From an uncultured Spirochaetaceae bacterium (lineage in GTDB: Bacteria; Spirochaetota; Spirochaetia; Sphaerochaetales; Sphaerochaetaceae), in the NCBI GenBank assembly GCA_944389115.1, contig CALXLE010000142.1, positions 1-46,796 of the forward strand: a stretch of 46,796 bases of DNA. Reading direction: 5' to 3'. The notes under the pieces are model-generated. The model did no database searches and was not told the DNA's origin. It saw only the letters and a list, made by a program, of their open reading frames with translations. The translations under genes were made by a program, and so were the position numbers. Of the stretch, positions 8,701 to 15,736 are shown in pieces (within the stretch, counting starts at the first letter, position 1; every line of letters begins with the position of its first letter).

Positions 8701-8920
8701 GATGGCAGAGGATGGGGACGGGGCAGTGCTGAGACTTGCAGAGACGGATGGATGTCGTTCGGCGGTGCGCATTATCTCCCATCGTCCTGGCTATATGCTT
8801 GCTGAATGCAATCTGATGGAAGAAAGATTGTCCGATGGTTTAATTGATATCGCAGAGCCTGTCGCTTTTTCCCCATATGAGATAAAGACGTTCCGCGAGG
8901 TCTGCATCTCTGGTGCGTGA
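5795..8920 (+). CDS. GH38 alpha-mannosidase
   Basis: A 1041-residue retaining alpha-mannosidase that removes alpha-mannosyl residues from glycans or mannosyl oligosaccharides. It has no signal peptide, so it should act in the cytoplasm. An N-terminal accessory domain (about 1-250) precedes the catalytic barrel. GHAHIDTGWLWP carries the zinc ligands His256 and Asp258, and WIPDSFGY carries the nucleophile Asp at about 368. The C-terminal half is the beta-rich domain of the family. The length fits the long Ams1-like GH38 group. ATG 5795 is chosen because AGGAGG (5785-5790) stands 4 bases ahead; an upstream TTG at 5741 lacks such a site. It is monocistronic, with a GntR regulator gene 110 bases downstream. 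Confidence 0.93.
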   Translation: MEGWNQKGRMIIITERIAQFINELKERGIARRIPLSASVYITDERLPLKDTINLGRRPIQPGAEWGRNWQSGYFLLEADVPDDFPCSDTFLSADLGGEVQIYDDKGNALFGLTDRSAFDCNYVKSEERFTVVPGHCRIYAEAAANNLFGLSRREMKFSRDIPEPEGRHISIFRYADIAIIDKKLHELYVSMDALFDLYQNIDRNSIKAVRIISSLFDAMTAFSRSGTNEALAIIRKELEKPASASFLSTAVVGHAHIDTGWLWPIAETHRKVMRTFSSQIVNLENYPEYIFGASSPLHYEWVKTEQPELYQKIKDAVAEGRWELLGGMWVEPDCNLVSGESLVRQILEGKNFFRKEFGKDVRTCWIPDSFGYPASLPQILAKSGIRYFSTQKISWSLSNQFPYDSFIWEGVDGSQVIAHFLPEHTYNSSGNFGSLLRAQENFLEKDRLDEFVTALGIGDGGGGPKAEHIERVLLAHDTEGVPRASFSSVEDFFDRLAMSEDKLSHYRGELYLEFHRGTYTSQARNKRMNRMAEEALKPVEALDVHHGGLFSNRIKDALHTMLAFQFHDILPGSSIGAVYRETEEGYKAVFTAFSDILSGALDSSGCGDYGFASSFASRNSHGRMGYLMMFSGDGYRLPHIVKLPACDVHPSSCGGRGIQEYRGELYTSTGLSSHNWNVFNLDYSDNLPSESMIDAGDLVLDNGRVRYEFDCHGHLLKGMFSKSGFEFTYSGIGNVLKLYADEPHVYDAWDIEYYYPEMECSQVECISASRSVDGPVFSALRFSFRAGNSLIEQDVILPNDSDEIYFRTKVQWHEAKRLLRVSFPCNPMVGFCTSDIPYGEIRRKTHVQNEWDAAAFEFPARLFTDVSNGRGVALASDCKYGYSVRGGRIGLSLLRSPLDPDPYADQGEHEFTYALIPHETALPASHVREIASYLSSAHLAIISEEIPDFASAPSGYEVAGDHVHITAYKMAEDGDGAVLRLAETDGCRSAVRIISHRPGYMLAECNLMEERLSDGLIDIAEPVAFSPYEIKTFREVCISGA

Positions 8921-9030
8921 TTCTGCTAGGAATCAATAAGTTTGCTTATGTCATAGAGTGAAATATTGCGTGTGGTAGCATTCTGATTTATTCTAATAAT
9001 CACATTCGGCAAATTGCATCAGGAATTTAC

Positions 9031-9744
9031 ATGGAAGAAGATAAGGAATTGCTTTATGAAGATTACGGGATAAGCGCAGAGGATAAGCTGATGAAGGATC
9101 TTCTCGCATTCATCAGGGAGAATAACCTGAAGTCAGGCGATAAGCTGCCTCCTATCAGAGTGCTTTCCGAGCACTTCAATACAACTCAGAGCCAGATGCG
9201 TACGGCATTGCTTCGCCTGGAGGCTCTGGGTGTGCTGATGATCCAGCCGAGAAGCGGATGCTATGTGAAGAATATAAGCCTGGATTCAATGCTCCAGACC
9301 TTCTGCCTGCTTTTTGAGACCGCAATGACCAACGAGATGTCTCTTATAGAGTTGTATGATCTGAAAACGGCCATTGAATCGACAATCGCGAAGCAGGTTG
9401 CCCTGATCAGGACAGAGGGAGAGCTGCTGTCGATAAAAAGCATTCTGCAGCAGCAGGAAGAGGCAGTGGAGCGTGATGAGAGGGTTGCCCTTGATGAGAA
9501 ATTCCACCTTCATCTTGCTCAGATAAGCCGCAATCCGTTCTTCTATGCTATTCTTTCAGCCATACAGTCCATACTCCGCAATGCCCGCCGGGCATATTCC
9601 GATTACGACGATATGTATGAGCAGATTGTTGCTGATCACAATAAGATTTACAATGCGATCAAGGAAAGGAATGAGAACGATGCGTATTACTATGCAAGCA
9701 TCCATTCCAACCGCAGAAAAGATCGTCTCCTGAGTTACTGCTAG
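9031..9744 (+). CDS. GntR-family regulator with FCD ligand domain
   Basis: A 237-residue FadR-subfamily transcription factor. The N-terminal winged helix (about 15-80) includes GDKLPPIRVLSEHFN and GVLMIQPRSGCYV. The C-terminal all-helical FCD domain contains DEKFHLHLAQISRN, with a later His in DHNKIYNAI and another in ASIHSN, the usual acid-sensing metal ligands. Such regulators usually repress sugar-acid or organic-acid genes. It lies between the GH38 gene and the aldolase gene, with a good promoter for the aldolase starting 7 bases after its stop. Control of the aldolase unit is plausible but inferred. It is only distantly related to the three other GntR proteins in the window. Confidence 0.88.
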   Translation: MEEDKELLYEDYGISAEDKLMKDLLAFIRENNLKSGDKLPPIRVLSEHFNTTQSQMRTALLRLEALGVLMIQPRSGCYVKNISLDSMLQTFCLLFETAMTNEMSLIELYDLKTAIESTIAKQVALIRTEGELLSIKSILQQQEEAVERDERVALDEKFHLHLAQISRNPFFYAILSAIQSILRNARRAYSDYDDMYEQIVADHNKIYNAIKERNENDAYYYASIHSNRRKDRLLSYC

Positions 9745-9750
9745 ATTTTC

Positions 9751-9778
9751 TTGACAACTGGTTTTCCGGTGATACACT
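9751..9778 (+). promoter_or_regulatory. Predicted sigma-70-type promoter for the aldolase gene
   Basis: A perfect -35 TTGACA (9751-9756) and a TACACT -10 (9773-9778) are separated by 16 bases, giving a start near 9785 and a leader of about 110 bases. Confidence 0.55.
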
Positions 9779-9797
9779 TAACTCATAATCTGATAAT

Positions 9798-9845
9798 CAG
9801 TGTGAATCAAAATTCAATAGAGGTTCGCTGCCAAGATTCGCACTG
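9798..9845 (+). promoter_or_regulatory. Inverted repeat enclosing a 15-bp element shared with the tctC promoter
   Basis: CAGTGTGAATC (9798-9808) and GATTCGCACTG (9835-9845) are inverted repeats with a single G-T mismatch. Their 26-base spacer contains CAATAGAGGTTCGCT (9815-9829). The same 15 bases occur in reverse orientation at 15692-15706, before tctC. The position downstream of the predicted promoter suits a repressor operator or an RNA leader structure. Confidence 0.45.
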
Positions 9846-9894
9846 TGTATCGGATTTGTCTTGCTGACTTGTATCAGCTGAGGAGAACCTGAAA

Positions 9895-10677
9895 ATGCTT
9901 GAGAAGAACTATAATCCAATAAAACACGGTATAAAGGAAGGAAAGAAATTCATTGCTGCCTGGTGCCAGGCTGCAAGCAATATCACGGCAGAGGTCCTTG
10001 CCGATAGCGGCATGGATATTCTCATGGTCGACTGCGAGCATGCACCGAGCGGATTCGAGACGCTCATAAGCCAGGAGCAGGCGATGAATGGCTATAAGGC
10101 TGTTCCATTTGCACGTGCTCCATGGAACGACTTCGTGCAGATCAAGAAACTGCTCGATACCGGCATGTATGGAATCCTTGTACCATATGTCGAGACGAAG
10201 GAAGAGGCAGAGAAGGCCGTTGCAGCAGTGAAGTATCCTCCATTCGGAGTGAGAGGCGTCGCAGGATCCACAAGGGCTGCCCATTTTGGCAACAACAGTC
10301 TCGGCTATTTCACGAAAGCCAATGATGAGGTGATGGTATTCATCGCAATCGAGAGCCAGAAAGGCATAGACAATCTTGATGGAATCCTTTCTGTAGAAGG
10401 TCTTGATGGCGTTTTCGTCGGTCCTGTTGATCTCGCTACCAACCTCGGCCATCTCGGCAATCCTAACTTCCCTGATGTGCAGGAAGCAATAAGCGCAGTG
10501 GAGAAGAAGGTCCTTGATTCCGGTAAGGTTCTCATGGCCCTCGGCGGAGACTGGGAAGGAACGAAGAAGAAGCTCGATGCAGGTGCCCAGATTGTTATCG
10601 CGATGAGCGATACGACAAGCCTTGGAAGCATGGCCCGCGAGAATGTGAAGAAGTTCAGGGAGTACTGCGGGGAATAA
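9895..10677 (+). CDS. HpcH/HpaI-family aldolase
   Basis: A 260-residue class II (metal-dependent) pyruvate-type aldolase. The family cleaves 2-keto-3-deoxy acids to pyruvate plus an aldehyde, such as tartronate semialdehyde, lactaldehyde or succinate semialdehyde. DCEHAPSG carries the catalytic His49, FARAPW a substrate Arg near 74, and IESQKG (Glu153) and GPVDLATNLG (Asp179) the metal ligands. The YPPFGVRG segment is family-typical. Length fits (about 255). An AGGAG site precedes ATG. A hairpin terminator follows, so the gene is expressed alone, before the kinase-enolase unit. The exact acid is not determinable; a second member is encoded at 18816-19592. Confidence 0.9.
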   Translation: MLEKNYNPIKHGIKEGKKFIAAWCQAASNITAEVLADSGMDILMVDCEHAPSGFETLISQEQAMNGYKAVPFARAPWNDFVQIKKLLDTGMYGILVPYVETKEEAEKAVAAVKYPPFGVRGVAGSTRAAHFGNNSLGYFTKANDEVMVFIAIESQKGIDNLDGILSVEGLDGVFVGPVDLATNLGHLGNPNFPDVQEAISAVEKKVLDSGKVLMALGGDWEGTKKKLDAGAQIVIAMSDTTSLGSMARENVKKFREYCGE

Positions 10678-10690
10678 TGCGGTATGGGAA

Positions 10691-10720
10691 GAGGGCAGAA
10701 GGGCTTTCTGCTCTCTTTTC
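10691..10720 (+). terminator. Terminator after the first aldolase gene
   Basis: GAGGGCAGAA (10691-10700) pairs with TTCTGCTCTC (10706-10715) over 10 bp with one G-T pair, followed by TTTT. The T-run is short, so termination may be partial. Confidence 0.6.
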
Positions 10721-10785
10721 CGCAGTTTTCCATGGTTTTCGATGCATTCTGCTGATATTCACGATGCATGAATCTTCTTGAATAT

Positions 10786-10848
10786 TGTAACATGTTCACA
10801 TTGCTTACAAATAGCATGTTTGTGAATGTAATTTGAACATATGTTACA
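10786..10848 (+). promoter_or_regulatory. Double palindromic operator and promoter for the kinase-enolase unit
   Basis: TGTAACATGTTCA (10786-10798) is mirrored by TGAACATATGTTACA (10834-10848); the two are reverse complements except for one extra AT. Each contains its own palindromic core (AACATGTT and AACATATGTT). Between them lies a possible promoter, CTTACA (10804-10809), 17 bases, TGTAAT (10827-10832), whose start would fall inside the right-hand copy. The left copy sits just upstream of the -35. This is a typical two-operator arrangement; the regulator is unknown. Confidence 0.5.
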
Positions 10849-10914
10849 AATTATTCCAATTGTTGCGACCCCGATGAGCATCTAATCTTAAGGAGGGATC
10901 TTATCAGGAGAACA

Positions 10915-11925
10915 ATGATTATGGATATCAGCAGAGAGGACGTTCTTGAGGAGTATCTCGAGGAACGTGGTTTGGTCGGAAAGGGTGATGGCCATAAGAT
11001 CAGATACCTTTCCGGGGGTGTTTCAGGCACTGTCGCGTTTGTGGAACGGAGTGATTCCTTTCCACTTATTGTGAAGGAGGCATTGCAGAAGCTTAAGACG
11101 AAAGCGGATTGGGAGTGCGATCCTGGACGTATGGAGACAGAGGCTGAGGCGAATGAGGTCTATCATGAGATAGATCCGGAGTCTGCCCCTAAGGTCCTTT
11201 TCTATGATAAGGAGAACCATATCTACGTCAGGGAGGCTCTTCCGGAGTCATGGAGGATGTGGAAGGACGATCTTATGTCCGGCTGTCTCGATTTCAATAT
11301 CGCGGCAAAGTCGGTGAAGACACTTCTGGAAGTCCATGAGAAGAGCTCCTCATCCAGGGAAATCAGGGCAAAGTTCGCATCGAAGGATGTCTTCGATAAT
11401 CTGAGGATCGATCCGTATATCCGCTATACAGTGAAAAAGTATCCTGGGCTGGCTAATCGTGTTGAGAGCGTTATTTCGCTCCTGCTCGGTTCTTCCATCG
11501 CATTGGTCCACGGGGATTATAGCCCGAAGAACATAATGACGGATGGAAAGCAGATTGCGGTCCTGGATTTCGAGGTCGCTCACTATGGGCATCCTGCGTT
11601 CGATCTCGCATTCTTCTTCAATCACTTCATACTGAAGGCGGTGAAGTTCGCGGAATACGGGAATGCCTATCTTGCGATGATGATGTACATGAAGGAGCTT
11701 TACTTCTCTTCTATGTCATATATGGACCGTGATGAGCTGGAGCGGAACGTCATGGAAGTGCTTCCGTTCCTCATGCTAGCCAGGGTCGATGGGAAATCTC
11801 CGGTGGAGTATCTCTCATCCGACGAGAAGAAGAAGGAAAGGGTAAGGAATATGGCTTTAGCGCTGATGCTCGAGAGCAGACCTTCCTTCAAGGACATTAT
11901 TTCAGCATACAACAAGGAGAATTGA
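10915..11925 (+). CDS. APH-fold small-molecule kinase (phosphotransferase family)
   Basis: A 336-residue kinase of the aminoglycoside phosphotransferase/choline kinase fold. The catalytic loop LVHGDYSPKNIM holds the HGDxxxxN motif, and VLDFEVAHYGHPAFDLAFF holds the metal-binding Asp (the DFE counterpart of DFG). The N-lobe nucleotide-binding region is around residues 25-60. Members phosphorylate hydroxyls of diverse small molecules. The context, directly upstream of an enolase paralogue (its stop is 2 bases before the enolase ATG) in a locus with aldolases and a carboxylate transporter, argues for a hydroxy acid or sugar acid rather than an antibiotic. A second ATG at 10921 is an alternative start. 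Confidence 0.85.
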   Translation: MIMDISREDVLEEYLEERGLVGKGDGHKIRYLSGGVSGTVAFVERSDSFPLIVKEALQKLKTKADWECDPGRMETEAEANEVYHEIDPESAPKVLFYDKENHIYVREALPESWRMWKDDLMSGCLDFNIAAKSVKTLLEVHEKSSSSREIRAKFASKDVFDNLRIDPYIRYTVKKYPGLANRVESVISLLLGSSIALVHGDYSPKNIMTDGKQIAVLDFEVAHYGHPAFDLAFFFNHFILKAVKFAEYGNAYLAMMMYMKELYFSSMSYMDRDELERNVMEVLPFLMLARVDGKSPVEYLSSDEKKKERVRNMALALMLESRPSFKDIISAYNKEN

Positions 11926-11927
11926 AT

Positions 11928-13217
11928 ATGAGAATCAGTGATATCAAAGCAAGACAGGTATTCGATAGCCGTGCGAATGCGACCGTTGAAGTGGATGTCA
12001 TTCTTGCGGATGGCAGCGTCGGGCGTGGTACTGTCCCTTCAGGGGCTTCAACAGGCATATATGAGGTTCTTGAGCTTCGTGACGGAGGCAAGGAACTCGG
12101 CGGAAAGAGCGTGAGGAAGGCAATCGGCAATGTCCTGAATGAGATTGCTCCCCGCATCATCGGCCTTGATGCCGAGGATCAGAGGGGTATCGACCAGCTG
12201 ATGATTGAGCTTGATGGAACGGAGAACAAGAGCAGGCTTGGCGCTAATGCGATTCTTGGCGTATCGATGGCTGTTGCCAGGGCATCTGCTGCATCCAGGC
12301 GCGTTCCTCTATTCAGGTATCTTGGAGGGACGAATGCACGCACAATCCCAGTTCCAATGATCCAGATCATAGGCGGAGGAGCCCACGCACTGCATTCAAT
12401 CGATGTGCAGGACTTCCTTGTGATTCCTCTATCTTTCGGGACTTTCTGGGAAGGCTTCGAGGCTGTCGTCAATGTATACAATGCTACCAAGAAGATCTTC
12501 ATGGAGCTTGGCCGTCCGACTGCGATTGCCGATGAGGGCGGATTCTGGCCTTCATCATTCAAGACCAATGAGGAAGGTCTTGAGATTCTTACAGAGGGAA
12601 TCAGGAGAGCTGGATACAAGCCGGGAGTGGATCTTGGTATCGCGCTGGATATCGCATCGAGCGAATTCTACGACAAGGAAAAGAAGAAGTACATCTTCCA
12701 TCTTGAGAACAAGGAGTTCTCAACATCGGAGTTCGTCGATCTCCTCTGCTCGTGGGTGGACAAGTATCCAATCGTTTCGATTGAGGATGGTACCAGCGAG
12801 CTTGACTGGGAAGGTTCTGTGCTTATAACGGAGAAGCTCGGCGGAAGGATACAGCTTATCGGCGATGACCTCTTCACCACGAACATAGAGAGAATCAGGA
12901 ACGGCGTTAAGCTCGGTGCGCTGAATGCTGTGCTTATCAAGATGAACCAGATCGGCACCATCACGGAGACGATGGATGCGATTGAATTCACGAAGAACAG
13001 CGGATACCTTCCTGTCGTAAGCGCACGCAGCGGTGAGACAGAGGATGACACGATAGTCCATCTTGCGATTGCAACGAACGCCGGTCAGCTGAAGGTTGGT
13101 TCCGTTGCAAGAACTGAGCGTGCCGTCAAATGGAATGAGACAATAAGGATGGAGGAGCTGCTTGGCAGGGATGGGGTTTATCCAGGCAAGGCAATCTTCG
13201 ATCAGATAAAGAAATAA
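11928..13217 (+). CDS. Divergent enolase paralogue with altered active site
   Basis: A 429-residue protein with the full enolase fold: N-domain with PSGASTG (Ser41 loop), then the barrel with DEGG (Glu203), LDIASSEF (Asp241), SIEDG (Glu286), GDDL (Asp313), IKMNQIGTITE (Lys338) and LKVGS (Lys389). Metal ligands and the catalytic Lys/Glu are therefore kept. Three conserved spots deviate. The N-terminal DSRGNPT motif reads DSRANAT. The Glu of QEF (yeast Glu168) is Asp162 in VQDFLV. The His of SHRSGETED (yeast His373) is Ala366. ATG 11928 follows AAGGAGA by 7 bases; an in-frame TTG at 11922 is less likely. The gene sits in a catabolic operon, not with glycolysis genes. It may act on a 2-phospho acid other than 2-phosphoglycerate, or be a weak enolase; substrate is inference. 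Confidence 0.85.
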   Translation: MRISDIKARQVFDSRANATVEVDVILADGSVGRGTVPSGASTGIYEVLELRDGGKELGGKSVRKAIGNVLNEIAPRIIGLDAEDQRGIDQLMIELDGTENKSRLGANAILGVSMAVARASAASRRVPLFRYLGGTNARTIPVPMIQIIGGGAHALHSIDVQDFLVIPLSFGTFWEGFEAVVNVYNATKKIFMELGRPTAIADEGGFWPSSFKTNEEGLEILTEGIRRAGYKPGVDLGIALDIASSEFYDKEKKKYIFHLENKEFSTSEFVDLLCSWVDKYPIVSIEDGTSELDWEGSVLITEKLGGRIQLIGDDLFTTNIERIRNGVKLGALNAVLIKMNQIGTITETMDAIEFTKNSGYLPVVSARSGETEDDTIVHLAIATNAGQLKVGSVARTERAVKWNETIRMEELLGRDGVYPGKAIFDQIKK

Positions 13218-13236
13218 AAATAGGAGATAGTGGGGG

Positions 13237-14265
13237 ATGCAGAAGATTCCATTCATGAGTTCACGAGAGAGATTCATGGCCGCATTGTTCAGGAAGCCAT
13301 TTGATGTCTATCCTGCAGCAAGCATAACGAGCACCGTGAACAGTGAGGCGATGGAGAAGACCAGATGCTTCCTGCCAGCTGCGCATTGTAAGGCTTTTGA
13401 TATGGCTATGCTCTCATCATTCGTCCATGATGAATACGGATTCGACTCTGTGTCCCCATACTTCTCACTCCATATCGAGGCCTCTCTCTTCGGATGCAAT
13501 GTATCATGGGGAGACCAGAACTCAATGCCGCGGATCCTGTCATCCCCCGAGCCGGAGCTGGAAGATCTTGCCGTTTCCGATGATTTCTTCCAGCAGGGAG
13601 CTGCTAAGGAGCTGCTGTCTGCTATCCGGATTATTGCAAAGCGCTACCAGGGAAAGGTCGCGATCATAGGGAAGGTTGTCGGACCATGGACGCTGATGTA
13701 TCACCTGTATGGGGTTGAGAATGTAATCCTCGATTCGATAATCTCCCCTGACAGGATTAAGGCGATACTTGAGCTGCTGACCGATGAGGCCGTGCGGTTT
13801 GCCCGGCTGCAGTTCTCAGAGGGCGCTGATGCAGTTGTATGGGCCGACCACGTGACCGAGGATCTTGTAAGCAGAGGACTGTATGAAAGGATGCTTCTCC
13901 CGTTCCATAGAAAGGCAGTGGAGATGCTCGGTCCCGATCATCCACTGATCCTCCATGTCTGCGGCAATGTGGAATCCAAATTCCCCCTTTTCCGGGATGC
14001 TGGATTCAGGGCTTTCCATGCCGATAGCAGGAATTCAATAGCAAGTCTCGCATCGGAGAAGGGCGGAATGGCGCTTGCAGGAGCTGTCAACAACCCCAAG
14101 ACGCTTCTTAGCCTCACTCCTGGATATGTCAGATCAGAGGTGATGGGGAATATCAGCGATGGCGTAGACATAATCAGCCCTGAATGCGCGATACCATCCA
14201 GAGTATCCGGAAGGAATCTTACGGCACTGGCTGAAGCGGCACATTCAATCCGGTATCGTGGCTGA
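13237..14265 (+). CDS. UroD-family protein resembling MtaA/CmuA methyltransferases
   Basis: A 342-residue barrel protein of the uroporphyrinogen decarboxylase superfamily. It starts SSRERFMAALFRKP, the usual opening of this group. It carries an HxC motif (His240-Val-Cys242 in LILHVCGN) and a distal Cys317 in SPECAIP. This His-Cys-Cys set is the zinc site of corrinoid-dependent methyltransferases such as MtaA, and it is absent from true UroD of haem synthesis. A methyl-transfer role, for example on a methylated acid or its corrinoid carrier, is possible. However, no corrinoid protein or activase is present in the window. It follows the enolase paralogue by 19 bases, with AGGAGA 9 bases before ATG. 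It ends 2 bases from the convergent regulator gene. Confidence 0.8.
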   Translation: MQKIPFMSSRERFMAALFRKPFDVYPAASITSTVNSEAMEKTRCFLPAAHCKAFDMAMLSSFVHDEYGFDSVSPYFSLHIEASLFGCNVSWGDQNSMPRILSSPEPELEDLAVSDDFFQQGAAKELLSAIRIIAKRYQGKVAIIGKVVGPWTLMYHLYGVENVILDSIISPDRIKAILELLTDEAVRFARLQFSEGADAVVWADHVTEDLVSRGLYERMLLPFHRKAVEMLGPDHPLILHVCGNVESKFPLFRDAGFRAFHADSRNSIASLASEKGGMALAGAVNNPKTLLSLTPGYVRSEVMGNISDGVDIISPECAIPSRVSGRNLTALAEAAHSIRYRG

Positions 14266-14267
14266 GA

Positions 14268-15482
14268 TTATCTAGGAAAGACCTCGTCGCTCGTCTTTTC
14301 AGCCTTCGCCTTTATCGACAGCATCTTGACCAGAAGCGCATCCTTTATATCATTCGCAGGATCGAGTCCGGTAAGATTCTTCAGCTTCTCAAGCCTCACG
14401 GATATCGTATTCCTGTGTACATGCGTTCTTTCAGATGCAAGTGAGAGGTTCATGCAGGCATCGACGAATGCCTGGCAGCTGTCTATCATATCGAAAGGCA
14501 GTGTTCCATCCTTCCTGCGGAGCGCATCGAGAGCAGGATCGAGGATTTTGTTTATTATCTGTGGGCTCAGCTTCTGATAGCTGCTTTCGAAAAAGACATC
14601 CTCCAGCGTTATAATCCCGCTTTTAAGTCCTTTCTCCTGCGCTAGATCAAGGATCTCCTCTGCTTCCTTATAGCTTGTCCTTATCCCTTTCAGCGTAGGA
14701 ACGATGCTTCCATACGCTACCGAGAATGAGAGGGAGGAGTACTTCCCGAGGGAATCAGACAGGTTCTGGGTTATCACATCGAGGGCTTTATATGCTTTCT
14801 TTATATCGGACTTCATCTGGAAGCTCTTTATCACGATTATCAGAGAGGATGTCTTCATTGCGACCATATCCTGGCTGGTGATGTAATCGCTTTTCATTAT
14901 CTCCTTGAGAATCTCATCCTTAAGCTCCTCGAATGATGCTCTATAACCCAATGAGAGGTTTATGTTGAAGTAATTATTCTGATAGATGTTGAGCCTGATG
15001 CATATGACAGATCTCAGAAGCGATGGATCCATATCGAAGCTGGCAAGAAGCTTCTCGCTCTCCTCCTTGTCGATATTCGATTTTGTCAGGGATATTGCGA
15101 GTTCCGCCCTTTTTTCCTCTATTGTTGTGCTTTTCTCAGCGATGAACTTCTCATACATCATGGAGCTTTCGATTGCGGCTTTGAGCTCCTGACCCGTCTT
15201 CTGGACAGCATCCCTCTTTCCTTTCAGCACGATTGCACCGAACAGCTTGCCTGATGGCTTTATCGCAGCAGTGTATATGATATTGTCCATGTTCGCATCG
15301 TCCTCGCTCGCGAGGACAAGAGGAGTATCCTGCTCGAGCGCATACCTTGAGAACTTCGCAAGCTCGGCATTGCTCTTTCCATTTGCAGAGTATGCCAGTT
15401 TTGCTTCTGTGTCGAATATGGATATCTCCAGATCATCCTTTGCGTAATGGTCGATAAGCACTCCCAGGAATTTCTGTTCCAC
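14268..15482 (-). CDS. CdaR/PucR-type transcriptional regulator
   Basis: A 404-residue regulator on the minus strand, starting with GTG at 15482 after AGGAG. Residues 1-120 resemble the sugar-diacid recognition domain of CdaR, with an IFDTEAKLAYS strand and a GAIVLKG segment. The C-terminus (about 340-395) holds the PucR-type helix-turn-helix, recognisable in HVHRNTISVRLEKLKNLTG. CdaR activates galactarate, glucarate and glycerate genes in E. coli. Here the gene is divergent from the tctC operon and convergent with the kinase-enolase unit, so both are likely targets. The diacid-domain match is weaker than the helix-turn-helix match, so the effector class is moderately supported. Confidence 0.85.
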   Translation of the reverse strand: MEQKFLGVLIDHYAKDDLEISIFDTEAKLAYSANGKSNAELAKFSRYALEQDTPLVLASEDDANMDNIIYTAAIKPSGKLFGAIVLKGKRDAVQKTGQELKAAIESSMMYEKFIAEKSTTIEEKRAELAISLTKSNIDKEESEKLLASFDMDPSLLRSVICIRLNIYQNNYFNINLSLGYRASFEELKDEILKEIMKSDYITSQDMVAMKTSSLIIVIKSFQMKSDIKKAYKALDVITQNLSDSLGKYSSLSFSVAYGSIVPTLKGIRTSYKEAEEILDLAQEKGLKSGIITLEDVFFESSYQKLSPQIINKILDPALDALRRKDGTLPFDMIDSCQAFVDACMNLSLASERTHVHRNTISVRLEKLKNLTGLDPANDIKDALLVKMLSIKAKAEKTSDEVFPR

Positions 15483-15641
15483 GTTGTTCTCCTTTTTTGT
15501 CTAATCCGCAATAAAATTATCAGAAATATTGGACACATTGCAAATTGTATCACTGATAAACAGATGTGTGCAGATTATTTTATGCAAAATGCTTGATTTG
15601 CTTATCTTTGCACGGTGAAATAAGACAACTTTCACTTAATA

Positions 15642-15706
15642 TTCTTTACCCGATATCCGAAACCTACAATAAACTTTACATAAATGAGGATAGCGAACCT
15701 CTATTG
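15642..15706 (+). promoter_or_regulatory. Predicted tctC promoter and shared 15-bp element
   Basis: A TACAAT -10 (15665-15670) lies 17 bases after a poor -35 (TTCTTT, 15642-15647), as expected for an activator-dependent promoter. About 15 bases downstream of the expected start, AGCGAACCTCTATTG (15692-15706) is the exact reverse complement of the element at 9815-9829 before the first aldolase gene. The CdaR-type gene diverges from the other end of this 254-base intergenic region. Confidence 0.45.
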
Positions 15707-15736
15707 TTCATAGTCTAAGTCTAAAAGGAGGGGTTT

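Noticed and set aside
11928-13217. Calling the enolase gene simply the glycolytic eno
   Set aside because: Two substrate-contact residues differ and the gene sits in a catabolic operon, so a standard eno label would mislead.
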